Counted from the stretch's first letter, positions 35,031 through 47,341 are shown. The stretch is DNA of 64,000 bases from Chloranthus sessilifolius (GCA_021018995.1 CM037587.1:90331251-90395250), one strand, 5' to 3'. Numbers and translations: made by a program. Notes: generated by a model not told the origin, from the sequence alone.

Positions 35031-37537
35031 AAACTACCGATGATGACTAACCATCACCAACATAAACTCTATAACATACCAAGCTTAAATCTCAGAAGTC
35101 ACAGTACCAATCCAAGTGAGCTTCTCCCTCCAGTAAGCAACTTCGGATTCTTCTCAAGTCCAGGGTACTGATCATGAGCTACACCTGTGACGTATAGTCG
35201 GAGTGAGCTAACAGTTTAAGCTCAGTAGAAGAAATATTAATAACAATTTCATTTTATCATGTCAATGCATAGAATCAATGACATAATTCAAAGCAATAAT
35301 AGAGCAGATATCAAACTGAAACAAAAACTCGCATTTTCTTATTCAATGATTTGATGTTTAGAGTTCAGATTCTATCATTTATTGTTTAATGATTCAATGT
35401 CTATTGTTCTCTACATTCTCTCACTACATTCACTCACTGTGTTCACATCATTCACTCACTACATTCACTCACTGTGTTCACTTCACTCACTATGTTCACT
35501 TATATATGTTATGGAATGCATACAAAAAGCCGCCGTATTGGCCCACTATGTATGCTATGAAATGTGTACGGATAACTATCGTACCGGTCTACTATGTATG
35601 CCATGCATTGTGTACAATGTGTACGAATAACCGCCATACTGATTCACTTGTCAATGTCCACTCACTATCTTATTGTTCAGAATATATTCTATAAGTTGAT
35701 AATCACATTCGGATACGAAGTTCAAAGTTCATACTTAATCTAATGACTCAACACTAAGTCCATCTCATTTATGAAGTTTTGAGTCAAATCATCCACTCTT
35801 TCACCTTTCACTTTGTCCTCAAAAATTCATCAAGTATAGTTCAGGTCTACGGATAACCTTCATCCTAAACAAAAACTCTTTACACATTCATTTTCAATTT
35901 TTTCTTAATTGTAATGAGAATAGGTCATAATGCGATAGGCTTTATCAATCACGCTTTTCCAAGGGCGAGGTCCATCGTAACCTGTATGTACTTCGTGTGG
36001 TATCCCATACTATCATAGAGGAGTTACATCCATACATAAACGCCTACATTTCAAATTTCATATGCCTGAGAAAGAGACCTCACTGTGTCTCAGGCTTAAA
36101 AGTCGTGTCCCTTTTTCAAAACAACATAGATAAGGCAACTCATACCCTATGTTCCTATGCAAGTTAAACAGAACAGATCATAAATAAAAGTAAAATAAAA
36201 CAATTTAGACAGAACGAACATATCAGCAGAACGAATCAGATCAAAGCATAACTAAACGAAATGAATAAGATCAAAAGTAGAAAAACAGAATAATCAGATT
36301 ATATGCAGAAACAGGATGAAAACAAAACATATCAGAACGGAAACAAAGCATACATCAAAGAATCTATGAACCAAATTCATAAAATATAATTTTTCATTGA
36401 GTTTCCCCTACTTTAGATTTGGAGCCGTTCAAAGAGATCCAATGGTCCTCACACACGGCCTCCCGTTCATAACCTAGATCACATTAACATCGTACTATGC
36501 GTTCAATAGTGTCGAAAATAGATAGCTCAAAGCTTCTCAGAGTTTTTCCAAAGAAAAACTGAAAACAGACAGAAATAGGGGAAAGTGATCGATCGATTTC
36601 CAATTTTGATTGTTCAATTTCAATTTCGAACGTTTGATTTCAAATTCAAACGTTCGATTTCCTCATAAATTTCACTTATCAGGTTGTGCTAAAATCGATC
36701 GATCGATTTCTATAGATTTTGCAGCCTTCGAGCTTTTTCTTCCTTGGCTTGTTTTTCTCCAAAGACTCTCAAACACACTTGATTTTCACACATACACATA
36801 CGTATTTAACTTAAGGAAACTACCATTAAAATCAACCCGATCATACCTGTCACCGATCGATTTTACGGTTTATGAGAAGTGTTGCCCAAGAGGGGTTCCG
36901 GAGCAAATCTTTCGAATTTCTACGACGATTCCTCAGCGATCGATCACAGCGAGGCACAAGGTTAAATCTTCTACGATCATGGATCGATTTCAACCTCTAC
37001 AAGCGTTGAAGACGCGTCCAAGATGATTGACTCACACTCATTCCAAGTTTCAAGGGTTTTTAACGGTCGAAATTCACAAGGAAGTGGAACTCAAGTGATG
37101 ATCGGCGTCAACTGCTTCTTGAGGAGTGCAAAGTTTGCGGCACTATCCTGATCGAAATCTCATAATGGTTCCACGGTAAGAAGCTCTCACTCTCTCTCTC
37201 TCTCTTTCTCAAATTACAAAACGGGAATGGCTTACCCGAGAAGCCTTCTCCTCTCTCTTATAACCCAGTTTCCAAGACAAATATCTTTGATATTTATTCC
37301 CTAAATTCTATGCATTTGACTTAGGGTTTGATTTCGGTGTTGAGCGGTACACTGTGAGTCAGTGTACGACTTCACCACTAAAGGCCCAAATCAAACTTTT
37401 AACCTTATTTCTTTTCACATCAGTTTATCCCTAAATCATTTAATTAATTATTTAAAAGTCTAGGGTGACATCGGTCGTCGTGTCGGACATGCACATGGGT
37501 CGGTCGAGTTCGGATTCGAAATATCTGGGATATTACA
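35030..37537 (-). repeat. LTR of a further gypsy-type element (left end uncertain)
   Basis: In minus orientation it begins TGTAATATCCCAGATATTTC at 37537. It is directly preceded by AAGGTGAGGAGAA, a purine tract, and a TTTCGAGGACGAAAATTC segment, a pattern I know from the 3' end of chromovirus-type gypsy elements. Only about 60-100 bp of internal sequence remains to the right. Leftward it holds a TTCACTCACTACA-type minisatellite (35405-35505), CGATCGATCGAT words (36590-36960) and a (TC)n run. I could not fix the left boundary; about 35030 is a guess. The frames at 35382-37026 are inside it and are not genes. Confidence 0.6.
37181..37208. repeat. (TC)n microsatellite
   Basis: Short TC run inside the LTR. 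Confidence 0.85.
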
Positions 37538-37852
37538 TTCTCCTCACCTTAAAGAATTTTCGTCCTCGAAAATTTACGTGTCATATTCGAAAAGGTACAA
37601 GTACAGTTCAACACCCTCGATATTAGAGTCATTACATTACTAGCTGGGAAAACGCAGGATTAACCAAATCTTGTGTTTAGATATATATGTAGAAAATTAT
37701 AGGAAAATAACATATCCTAACGAAAAAATAGCCATAATACAACAAAAGATCATCCAAACGAAAAAATAGCTACAATATCATAAAAATTATTCACAAAAAT
37801 GATCATAAAATTATATATGTATTAAGTTTTTTTTGCTCTTTACATATCTACG

Positions 37853-37940
37853 TGAATTGTTCTAGTGGTTGACTTAGTGTTTTGTGAAGTTTAAGTTCTC
37901 GGTTCAAACCTTGTTATGTGTAATAAATTATTATTATTTT
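37853..37940 (+). mobile_element. tRNA-derived SINE-like segment
   Basis: An A-box-like TCTAGTGGTTGAC and a B-box-like CGGTTCAAACC are followed by an ATT-rich tail. It is a different sequence from the 34573/42661 family. Confidence 0.5.
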
Positions 37941-38039
37941 TAATTAATTATACTAGAGCATATACACCATAATTGGCTGTGGGTTTTATTTTTCCACTTT
38001 TTTTTAAAGGCTACACTCTCCAATCCTTTCTATTACTAG

Positions 38040-38345
38040 TCAACAAGGTGTCAAACTCAGACTCGGTATCGAGTATCGGTCCATGGAGGGCCGATACGTA
38101 TCGATATCTTGGTTGATCCCTATATATATAGGCCCCTTTTTAAATAAAAATTAAAAAAAAAAATTCAAAGTCTCAGCTCAAACCGACACATAGTATCGGC
38201 CGATACCCGATATGTATCGGCTGATACAGGCCCGTATCGATCGATACCGATACCAAGTTATAGGACTGATATATACGTATTAGAACCGATACATATCGGT
38301 TTGCCGAGATATCGATATGTATCACCGACACATATCAGTATCAGC
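38040..38345. repeat. GTATCGGCCGATAC palindromic-word tract
   Basis: Variants of GTATCGG, CCGATAC, CGATACGTATCG and ATATCGATATGTATC recur with irregular spacing. The 14-base palindrome GTATCGGCCGATAC is at 38193-38206. No element boundary is visible. Confidence 0.85.
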
Positions 38346-40162
38346 CGATTTTTTATATACTTAAAATTATTGTTAAATCTTTAATGCACATAACCAAACT
38401 ATCTGAAATAACATTTTTTTATTTTCTCTTCTATGTTTGTTATACCTAAGTTTTGTCTTGTGTAAATACTCATACGTAATATTTTGTTTTTATTCTTACT
38501 TTATATATCCACTTTAGCATACACATCTTATATGCATTTACTAATATTATTGTTGTTCTTCTTTAGCAAATACTTTGTCCAATACGATTGTATAATTCTC
38601 ATGTCACCTTATGAAAATGTTCTGTGAATTAAAGTGACACTTGTGTATTGCACAATATAGTAGTACTTATTTGTCTCCACAACACCAAGCTTGAATACTA
38701 CTTATTTGAGATATTTCCCTCAAAAACATATCATGTTGTCCAAGTTTAGATATGAAACGTATACCGTTAAATGATTTTATGTTTTGACAAGATCATTCTC
38801 TGCCTTCAAGCTTACTAAACTTACAATATAATTTTTTCTTTGTTTGACTAATTTTAAAACTCTTAATTTATTCTCAAGTCTTCGTTGTATGATGAACTAG
38901 CAATGCATCATCTACAAACAAGTTAAGCTATGAAACCTTATCTTGTACTATTGTGATTCTTTCATAATCAATCAAAACAAATTGACTCAAACTAGACTCT
39001 GCATACAACCCAGCTCTAACAACAAAAAATCGTAATTTGTCTCTCCATAAACAATTTTTACACTTGTTAATTACCCCGGCCCCTTCATACATGTCTTGGA
39101 TGATTAGATATTTCGTTTGAAATATATTTTGGTGTATGTATTCACCAAATTATTTGCCTCAACAAGCTATCATAAACTTTCTCCAAAATGCTTTAAAACT
39201 ATAATCGCTCATTCATCCATTTATGCTTCTCAAAATGGGAGGTCAACGCATAGCCTCGGAAGGAAAATGTTGTAGTTGAAGGCATAAACCAAAATCTATT
39301 CTTTCAAATTTTTCCTTAGAAGGAAGTCTACAATTTTCTCTCTCTCTCTCTCTCTCTCTCATAGCATAACTAATGTCTTGTCCTAAATCCATCCTGTTGA
39401 ACAATTAGGTCAATCGAACTAAGCCTCTCTCACCCATCAAAATTCATATTATACAGGTGTATCATTTGGTCTTAATACTTCCATTTTCTTCATCTTTGTC
39501 AAAACTTCTTTTAGGGCTCTTAATAGGGCCGAGTTAGGGCCAATTAGGGTTAAACCCAACCTGGCCCTGCCTGAGCCGAGTTAGGGTATTTACAACCAGA
39601 TTCTAACCCGGGACTAGAAGTACCAATTTCAAGCTCGGCCCTAGGGGTCAGACTCGGTCTGGCCGGGTTGCAGGCTTTTTGTGTAGCTAAAAAAAAATTT
39701 TAATCATTTTTTTTTTGTATAAATCGAAGGCTCTTTAACTATTTTCAATGGTTTAATCTCAAGACATGACTTTTAATTTAAACCTATTATAAACATATCA
39801 TATATATATATAGCAAAGGGGAAAATGCACTCAGGGGTAGAGATTTCTCTACGCTTCCCCACTGGGAAGCGGACATGTGGAAAGTGCTTTTGCACTAACT
39901 CGGGTTAGCCACAGCGTGGTTTTCCTATTGACAGTGATCGGTAAAGTACGTAGTTGGTAGTAAGTGGAGGCTATACCTGACGAAGGAAGGATGCGTAGGC
40001 CCCAAGGGAATGATCTTGTCATGATGTGGCGGTAAATTACATTTCAAAAAATAGTATAGGTTCATCCTCTTTCTCTCCCTTTTCAGGTTCTTTCACAAAC
40101 TCGCTTTCCATCCCTCTGTAGGTTCTTTCTCTTGCGCTTCTCTGCACAGTCTCTCTCTCACT

Positions 40163-40176
40163 CACTATGTAAAAAT
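40163..40176 (+). repeat. Left terminal inverted repeat of the CACTA element
   Basis: CACTATGTAAAAAT, paired with 47342-47355. Confidence 0.8.
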
Positions 40177-40189
40177 TGACAAAAAACAA

Positions 40190-40520
40190 CGGCCCAAAAC
40201 CATTGTTTATTTATTAGATAAACCACGGTTCATGTCCGTTGCAAAATAACAACGATTTTAAGTCGTTATTTTGACGGAAAAAATGGTTGCTATTTTTCTT
40301 CAGAAACCACAATCTAAATCAGTGGTATATGTAAACAATACCGACGTGCCGTTGCTAATTTCCTCCAAAAAATAACGGTTATGGACCGCTGTTTATGGCT
40401 GTTGCAAAATAACAACAATATTGAGTTGTTGTTTCTAATGGGAAAATGACTGTTATTTTTATTCCAAAATCATGGCCTAAATCAATGGTATATGAAAACA
40501 ACTGCTATGGATCATTATTT
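40190..40520. repeat. CACTA subterminal direct repeat, two copies
   Basis: GTTGCAAAATAACAAC occurs at 40238 and 40401, a period of 163, within longer similar units that include GTGGTATATG / ATGGTATATG and ATGGTTGCTATTTTT-like segments. Repeats beside the terminus are typical transposase-binding regions of CACTA elements; that role is inferred. Confidence 0.8.
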
Positions 40521-40795
40521 TATTTTTTTTAATTTTAAAAAAAAAATGCACAGTTTCCAATTTTTTTACTGTAATAGAGCCATTTTATCTGTTATAAATA
40601 TTGTATCAACTACATATCACTCGACGGGAAACAAAATTTATAATCCATTCAACTAAATGAAAAAATAATAAGTCAAAAATAAAATTATTCTGTAATATCG
40701 TATTAATACATTCAACACCATCTCATTAAAATATTTAAAGATATTATATTAATATATTTAACAACATCCTATAAACACATTCAACATCGTCCTAT

Positions 40796-40999
40796 TCAAG
40801 CATGACTCGGGCTGCCAATAAACCCAATGACATAAAATTTTAGGGTCTCCTTGCTTGACACCTTTGATTGAGCACCTTTCAACTCGTTGTCGAGATGGCT
40901 TTTCAAATATGATTTATCCGCCCACTTCTGATATGGGTCTTGTGTGTTTTCAGCTTGCACCCAGCTCCTATACCACGAGTTTTTCTGCCATAAAAACAA
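40796..40999 (-). CDS. Unrecognised small ORF, possibly a captured exon
   Basis: A 67-codon minus-strand frame ending in a stop. From residue 5 on it reads like coding sequence (KNSWYRSWVQAENTQDPYQK, then KSHLDNELKGAQ). An AG just before KNS could be a splice acceptor. I do not recognise the family. It has the same strand as the three captured gene fragments in this element. Confidence 0.3.
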   Translation of the reverse strand: MFLWQKNSWYRSWVQAENTQDPYQKWADKSYLKSHLDNELKGAQSKVSSKETLKFYVIGFIGSPSHA

Positions 41000-41845
41000 A
41001 CTCAGTTACATTAATAAATTTCAGAATAAAATGATACTCAAAGTTTGCATGTGTGTTCAAGAAAAAAAAAGTGTGCATAAGAGCAACTTGCATAAGAAGT
41101 TCTGAATTCACACATCAATAGGCAAATCTGGATTCACATATCAATAATGTTAAACTTCTTTATATGAAGTAGGTATATCTAGAGTTTATCTAAATTCACA
41201 TATCAATAGTGAACCCATTTCTTACATGAAGATTTGAATTCAAAATTCATTTAGTTCATATCAGAGAGAAAGATGGAGAATCGGGATCAAAGTCGATACT
41301 AAGTGTCTAATCTAAGCACCACAAGGCTACCGGCCACTACTTCACAACCAGAAAATGCTTACCTTTCTCCATGGACCCAACTTTGCTGAAATTTGACACT
41401 GATTCCCAAACTACAGAGCAGAACCGTGAGAGAATTAAGAATAATATAGTGAACTACTAAAAATGGCTTAAAAGCAGGTGGATCTGCAAGAGACAGGTAA
41501 AGGTTTTAAGAGTTAAAACCCAATTGAACACTAGTTAGATGGAATCATGGAAATTTTTATCTGAGCCCTTTGACTCTGAATAATAATAAATCCCAAAGGC
41601 AAAGATTAACAAAAATGCCTTGTTTCTCAGTTTCTGAAAAAACAAATCCTCAAGATGTTGCTCATCAACCCAACAGCTGATCAATTCTGTTTTGAATGAT
41701 CAATTTTCCTTGAAAAAACCTCACTCAAAACATTATTAATTTAAAATTACATAATTAAGGGACCCACATACCACATCAGCACAAAAATGCCATCTCTCAC
41801 TGCTAATCGGTCCTTCCACCTCATCATATACCACAAGTCCCACAT

Positions 41846-42240
41846 CTAACTCCACCTCCGACGGTCTTCCTCTTCATCGACCGGGGCATACCACTCAGGC
41901 CGCCACTTCGAATTGCTCAGTCTATATTTCAAAAACACCTCCTCATCACACAAAGTCCTCATTGCCACTAACACGAGCATCTTCACCACCAGAATATCCG
42001 ACGCGACATCACCTGAACCCCCCATTTTGAACCAAAAGCTGCCAAACCTCTTCATACTCACTTTTTCTTTGCTCCCAAACACAGTATTTGGAATATAAGC
42101 CCTCAACTTATTCTTAGTCACTGGAAAATCATATGGGCACACCATGGCATTCGGAGCCACATCCTTTGCGGGATGGTTCGCAAAATGCCCAAAGGCAAGC
42201 GGGTTGGTTATGTGGTGTTTTAATGGAGGGTTTAGAGTGA
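41846..42240 (-). pseudogene. C-terminal fragment of a plant SET-like protein, captured
   Basis: An open minus-strand frame extends upstream of the first ATG (42160) to at least 42240. It begins [20 protein letters not shown], continues through [31 protein letters not shown] and [18 protein letters not shown], and ends [16 protein letters not shown] with a stop. The FANHP...PN pattern followed by EEVFLxYRLSN resembles the C-terminal half of a SET-domain fold, possibly SETD9-like. That naming is from memory and tentative. No stop interrupts the 130-odd codons seen. The N-terminal part is absent and the 5' side runs into non-coding sequence, so this is a truncated copy. Confidence 0.55.
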
Positions 42241-42503
42241 TTTTAATAACATGGTCGTTATGCGCAGAATAAAGTGGTTTAGAGGGAAAAAAAAATCCAA
42301 AACAAACGAGAAAGTTGACAGAGATATAGGTTTCATTGCTGAGATGATGGTTTTAAAATGGTGGATCTAGTGGTTTCAATAGTGGTATGAGTTTCTCTAG
42401 TTGCAAAAGCTAAAAGAATATTTTATCTTGCAGTTGGGATAATTTAGAGCAAACTCAGCAATTTTATAATAGAAGAATTAGTAGGAAAAAACAGTTTTAA
42501 AAA

Positions 42504-42656
42504 ATGGACAAGTTTATTCATTTTGGAATTGCTGCTGCTATTGAAGTTATTGAAGAAGCTAAATGGGAACTAGAAAATGAAGAAGGGCAGCAATTGGGGC
42601 TGGTCTCTATGACTGTAGATATTGGTGAGGGTACTGCTGAAGTAGCAAACCAGTGA
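42504..42656 (+). CDS. Unrecognised 50-residue ORF
   Basis: An ATG-to-stop plus-strand frame with coding-like composition: MDKFIHFGIAAAIEVIEEAK, then an acidic stretch and TVDIGEGTAEVANQ. No family is recognised. It could be another captured fragment; it stands on the opposite strand to the others. The adjoining SINE starts only five bases after its stop. Confidence 0.25.
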   Translation: MDKFIHFGIAAAIEVIEEAKWELENEEGQQLGLVSMTVDIGEGTAEVANQ

Positions 42657-42660
42657 TGGC

Positions 42661-42747
42661 CTTTTTATATATTAGGTAAGCAGATATCGAACTTGCGACC
42701 TCAAGGTTGCATCATGGTGCACCTTCCAGGTGAGCTACAAGAACAAA
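42661..42747 (-). mobile_element. tRNA-derived SINE head, copy 2
   Basis: The minus-strand reading has an A box in GTAGCTCACCTGG and a B box in AGTTCGATATC, and aligns with 34573-34660. It is inserted within the CACTA element. Confidence 0.75.
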
Positions 42748-43318
42748 CCCCTAACTGGTGACAATGTGATGCAAAAATAAAATATTTGCAAAGAACAAGA
42801 GATGATGATAGGCTTCTTTGCTTGGTGGGAATAACGAGGGAAAGTTTATAATTCATTATAGAAAGATGTAACAAAGAAAGATATATATGAATTTAACACC
42901 ATCTAATGATCCATTGAACGGTTCTAGATTCACTTATAGTAGCTTAGATACAAGTAGGGGTGCAAGTTCGGATACCCAAACCAATGATCCATTTAACAGG
43001 GTTTTTTTTCAAAATCGAAACCTGAAAGTTTCAGTGCTTTCGATTCGTCCAAATTGGTTTTCCAGCCGGTTCAGTTCACTCAGTTTTCGGGTCAAAACTT
43101 ACAACCCCTAAATGCAAGTGTTCTATGATCCCATTTGACCATCAAATCTTTTTTATGATATATAAAGGGCTCATAACCCTTGGTTGTATACAAAAGCATA
43201 AGAAATTAAGAATACAAGAACTCGTCAGTAAAAATAACTAGTTGGAATAGCTAATCGGTTGAATTCATACTTCAATAAGATTTTATGCAAGTATGAAGTT
43301 GCATCGTACTACAATTAC

Positions 43319-43623
43319 CTTGAAAGATGTTGCTTATTGGTTTTAGTTTGTGCCGTATGGTGATATGCCCGAAGCTTTGCGACCAACTCAGTAGCATCCT
43401 TCGCCGCATTCACAGCAAGAACCTGTCGAACATCACTGTCCTCAAACACTGCACTCCGAAAAAAAACAACGAGATAGAAAATTAAGAGTCCGGATAGTCC
43501 CTTTGGTATAACCAAAAGAGATTCAGCAAACTCTGCAATTGCCAACTGTTCTCGGGATCCCAAAATTGTCGCAAGGTACTATACAGATAAGGTAGCCTCA
43601 ACTGCACCACCACCAGCAACAAC
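43319..43623 (-). pseudogene. CCT1: CCT1 (TCP-1 alpha chaperonin) gene fragment, captured
   Basis: Two exons of the cytosolic chaperonin subunit alpha. Exon one (43501-43623) follows an AG acceptor and reads VVAGGGAVEATLSV, a stop at 43579-43581, then ILGSREQLAIAEFAESLLVI. A 78-bp intron (43423-43500) follows; its donor is GG instead of GT, while its acceptor AG is intact. Exon two (43319-43422) reads VLAVNAAKDATELVAKLRAY and HHTAQTKTNKQHLS, ending at a good GT donor. In the intact family these segments lie next to each other near the C-terminus. The retained intron shows capture from genomic DNA rather than from an mRNA. Stop, frame loss and donor mutation make it non-functional. Confidence 0.88.
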
Positions 43624-43845
43624 CTGCATAACCAGCACATAAATGAGGAATTCTGAGCTATATTCTATCATCTTTTTAACATTGCAGCACACACATATCA
43701 ATGGTATTTACTATTTTATTCTAGGCACCCCATTTTGCTTGGCCTACCTTGTGGACAAATCAACATCATCAGATCTAAGAGCTAACACGGACGATTTTTT
43801 GCAGGTGACATAAGGTGCCACATTAGCCACTCTGCATTGAAAAAG

Positions 43846-43881
<36 letters not shown>

Positions 43882-45199
43882 GCAACTGTCAAATAAAACT
43901 TAGATACACACAATTTGGATGTTGTGCATGACACTAGATCATAATAGACTATAGTAGTTCCATGATATAATTATTATCATGTATAATAACTTAATTAATT
44001 AATGGGTTAGTTAACATTGCTGGGCAAATGCAAAAATCCAAAAATTTATTATAAGGCAAAAGTGATAAAAAAAAGCTTTCAATCATAATATTAGAATTAT
44101 ACAGATCACTACAATAATATTATTAGAATTATACAGAACATTCAAGGATGCATATAAGAACCATCCAAGTATTTTGTTATCAGCCAATGAAAATTGAAAA
44201 ATATTTTTCTTTCACCACACCACATTGGATCAGGCCATTTAATTTACAACATTCCGGGGCCTTGAGATCATAAACGATCATTTTCTCGTAACTCAAGGCA
44301 ATAAAGTCTCCGATGAATTCACCTCATTTGATGAATTTGTAGGATTCCAAAGTCTTCCCTCCAATGATCGATCACATATGACAGTAGAATAAAAAATGCA
44401 ATCAATTCCATGTCTATATAATCTGAATTACAAGCTATCACATTTCCAACAGAGCTACTACACATTACTTATATATAAAAAAAAAACAGAGCTGATACAC
44501 ATTTGTTTATCATGCATCAACTAATGAAATTGTTCATCACCCTAAAGTTATGTCTATATGCACATATAAATAAAAAAAATACACCTTTAATTAAATGAGC
44601 AGCACTAGAAGCCCCTCGGATAAGACTATGGGCGCGGTAATTAACACAAGCCTTTTATAGATGGTGTGGAGGTAACAACGGTTTTCCAAAAAGGCTTGCA
44701 AAACTGAGGGACATGGTTTCAGACCTGTGTCATTACCTTGCATCGGAACCGGTCATATTTAAACCCAATACCAGCCCATATACTAGTTAGGCTCATATTT
44801 AGGCTTAGCCCAGTCCATCATGCCTGAACTCTCAACACTCTTAGCCCCGACTTAAATGATGGTGGGCCGGTACCAATATCCAACACCTTATAGTTCCTTT
44901 TTAAGAATTTTGATTAAAGGGCCTAAGAAGAGTTTCATTCATCCATACGTCCTCTCTAGCCTTCAACACCTTTTTGGTTCACATTCCTAAAATTAGAAAG
45001 AGGCTATGAACATCTACCAAAAGAGGCTAACTTGTAAGTCAAACATGTAAGAGCCTATGAACATCTACCGAAAACGAAATTTGTTACTATACCCTTAAGC
45101 ATTTCATCACAGATCTGATATATAATAAGATAAAACAACTAATATGCATATAAATAGTGGCTTAACATAGAAACAAACAAACAAACAAACCCAAACCCA
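43624..45199. other. CACTA interior without recognised genes
   Basis: Contains a (TA)n run at 43850-43879 and AT-rich sequence. A possible splice donor-like AAGGTAGG on the minus strand near 43750 ends a short open stretch I could not identify. Confidence 0.5.
43850..43879. repeat. (TA)n microsatellite
   Basis: About 30 bases of AT repeats. Confidence 0.95.
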
Positions 45200-45486
45200 T
45201 CTGGCCCTTCTGTAACAGTAAAGGGTAATGTTTGAATATCCCGTTAGAGCTCAGGATCAGAGAATTTTTGGCCGATAAAACGTTTTATTTGAGAAATTGA
45301 GTTTTTAGGGTTCATGAGAGATGAAGCAGCGCCAGCCATCCCAATGAATCATTGCTTCTCACCAAAGCAGACAATGGCCGGAGTCTCTCGCTTTGATTCA
45401 TCATTGAGGACAACATCAATACCACGTTGCCTTACAATGGCGACGATGCAGCTCTCATTCCCAAAATCAAAACCAACAATGTTCAT
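45200..45486 (-). pseudogene. First exon of an HSP70-14/15 (Hsp110-like) gene, captured
   Basis: Starts at the ATG at 45486 with MNIVGFDFGNESCIVAIVRQ, then RGIDVVLNDESKRETPAIVC and FGEKQ, and, after a stop, MAGAASSLMNPKNSISQIKR, SDPEL, a second stop, and DIQTLPFTVTEGPDG before a GT that may be the exon end. The GFDFGN phosphate-loop start, IDVVLNDES and NPKNSISQIKR are hallmarks of the plant Hsp70-14/15/16 nucleotide-binding domain. The stops are TGA at 45349-45351 (Arg expected) and TAA at 45244-45246 (Gln expected), each one C-to-T change. There is no indel between them. The remaining ~85% of the protein is absent. Confidence 0.9.
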
Positions 45487-46363
45487 TTTCCTTCACCCAA
45501 ACAAAACCAAATCTGCCGAATAAATTGGTTTCTCACATTTATAAAAAAATGGAAATTAAGAAAGTAGCTATACAAAAAACACAATCTAAGTAAATACTTT
45601 GATGAAATGATATAGAATGGATAGTACTATAATTGATATTTCTACACTGGGAAAAGAAAGCAGAGGAATAAAAAAAGATTATTGATCCCAAGTTCAGTTA
45701 AGATAATCAGAAATCTGAATAGCAATGACCAGAAAATCACAATTTAACCACAAAGTTTTATAAGCTAATATTGAAGAATCACAAAATACAAAATTTCACC
45801 ATGGGAGAAAAAGGGAGAAGAATTTGATGGATGTCTAGCTAGAATGGACATCCATGGCAGTTGAGAGCAGTTGCAGCATGTAAATTCAATCTTCATAAAT
45901 TAAAGTAGGACCGTGGATCTCTAAGGTTCCAAAAATACCGTGCACAGAAATTATTTTCATTTTGAAAGTTTTAGTGCCAACTGACATAAGCTTAAGTGAT
46001 CACAATAAATTAACATATAACCCAATAATTGCAGTGAATCAATCAAGGAATTTCATATAGCAGAATACAAGACACCAACTTTTAACATCAACTAGCTCAT
46101 AAAGTTAAAACTAATCATTCCTATCCGTAAGAGGATGGATGGAGTAGTTTCTAATTTTAGATGATTGCAGTCACAACATCAACATCTCAACATCCGTATA
46201 AGTAAATTTCTCAAACTATAGTTCTTCAAAGAACAAAGAAAACTAATGCCAAAAAATAACATATACAAACCTTTTCCTGTTGCTCAAACTTCTTCGACTT
46301 TAAAACCATGGGCCTACAAAAAATCAGGGGCTTTTATAGGCAATATATCAAACATCTTATCGG

Positions 46364-46413
<50 letters not shown>

Positions 46414-47341
46414 TTCTGTTCGTGATTCCAGACCGATCTGAATGGAATACCTTGCTCATATACCGAATTTCTCTGATAAAACCACCCAAGAAAAGAACCT
46501 CGAGAATTAAAAAATAAATAATAAAACATAAAGGGGGATCTAAAATAGATTCCAATAATAATATAAGAAGCAAAATAGTTACCTGATTTTTGGTTCCGAG
46601 CAAATTAGATGAACAAACAGAGAAATAGGGCTCCTAAAGCTTCTACCAAACAGAAAAAGTTTGTAATCAGAGATATATAAATCTAATAATAATAATAATT
46701 CACAAAAAAAAACCCACAAATTATAATCATTTCGTAAATAAGAGGAACGAGCCCACTTCTGTTCTGGATAATCGAAGAAGCCCAAGCCCACCAACCTCCA
46801 CATCAACCCTGTCGTCGTCTTCATTGGATTGCTCCACCGACACGGCTAGTGTGGCGGCAGTTTTTGACAACCCCCATTTCAGAAATGGCCTCCTTCTCAA
46901 TAGCAACACCAGTAACAAAACACACTGCAGGGTCGGACGGTAGCGAAATCAGCAACGATTGGCGAGAAGAAGAATGGAGCTGCAACCGATTTTGGTTGAA
47001 GAGGAGAGGTAGGGGTGTGGTTCATCTCACTTGAAGAAGAGGAGAGGTAGGTTTGTAGGGTTGTGGTAAAGCTAGAGATGAAAAGGAGAGGTGAGGTTCT
47101 GTTTCGTCTCACTTGAAGAAGAAGAGAGGTAGGGATTCGTAAGGTGAAGAATGAGGGGGTAATTGCAATTATTTTTAAGAGTTCAAAGGTCTCAGGTTTG
47201 AACTTTCTTACCAACAAAACCTGCTACATAGTGGGCCATTGCTTTTTATAAAACTGCTATTTTAGGCTGTTGTAACCGTGGATTTGTCTACAACGCCGAA
47301 TACCATGGTTCTTTTTAAGTCATGAGTGTTGTTTATTCTTC
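45487..47341. other. Right part of the CACTA interior
   Basis: AT-rich, with a (TA)n run at 46366-46409. A minus-strand frame at 46727-46918 reads KTAATLAVSVEQSNEDDDRV, looks coding-like and may be another captured exon, but I do not recognise it. At 47000-47130 a short repeat around GAAGAGGAGAGGTAGG recurs three times. Confidence 0.45.
46366..46409. repeat. (TA)n microsatellite
   Basis: About 44 bases of TA repeats; frames through it translate as IYIYIY and are artefacts. Confidence 0.97.

Larger units (their letters stand above)
37538..40162. other. Intergenic stretch with dispersed repeats
   Basis: No gene is supported. Contents: the end of the gypsy internal region (37538-37600), a SINE-like segment (37853-37940), a palindromic-word tract (38040-38345), a (TC)n run at 39337-39360 and a GGGCCGAGTTAGGG word cluster at 39515-39680. 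Confidence 0.6.

Noticed and set aside
36610-37026. 138-codon plus-strand ORF
   Set aside because: Lies within the gypsy-type LTR and overlaps CGATCGAT word repeats; no recognisable domain.
45314-45523. Plus-strand 69-codon ORF
   Set aside because: It is the antisense shadow of the HSP70-14/15 fragment on the minus strand.
46308-46529. Overlapping ORFs on both strands with IYIYIY repeats
   Set aside because: They are translations of a (TA)n microsatellite.
46727-47217. Fourth captured gene in the CACTA element
   Set aside because: The frame looks coding-like but I cannot match it to a family, and the DNA contains local repeats that keep frames open.
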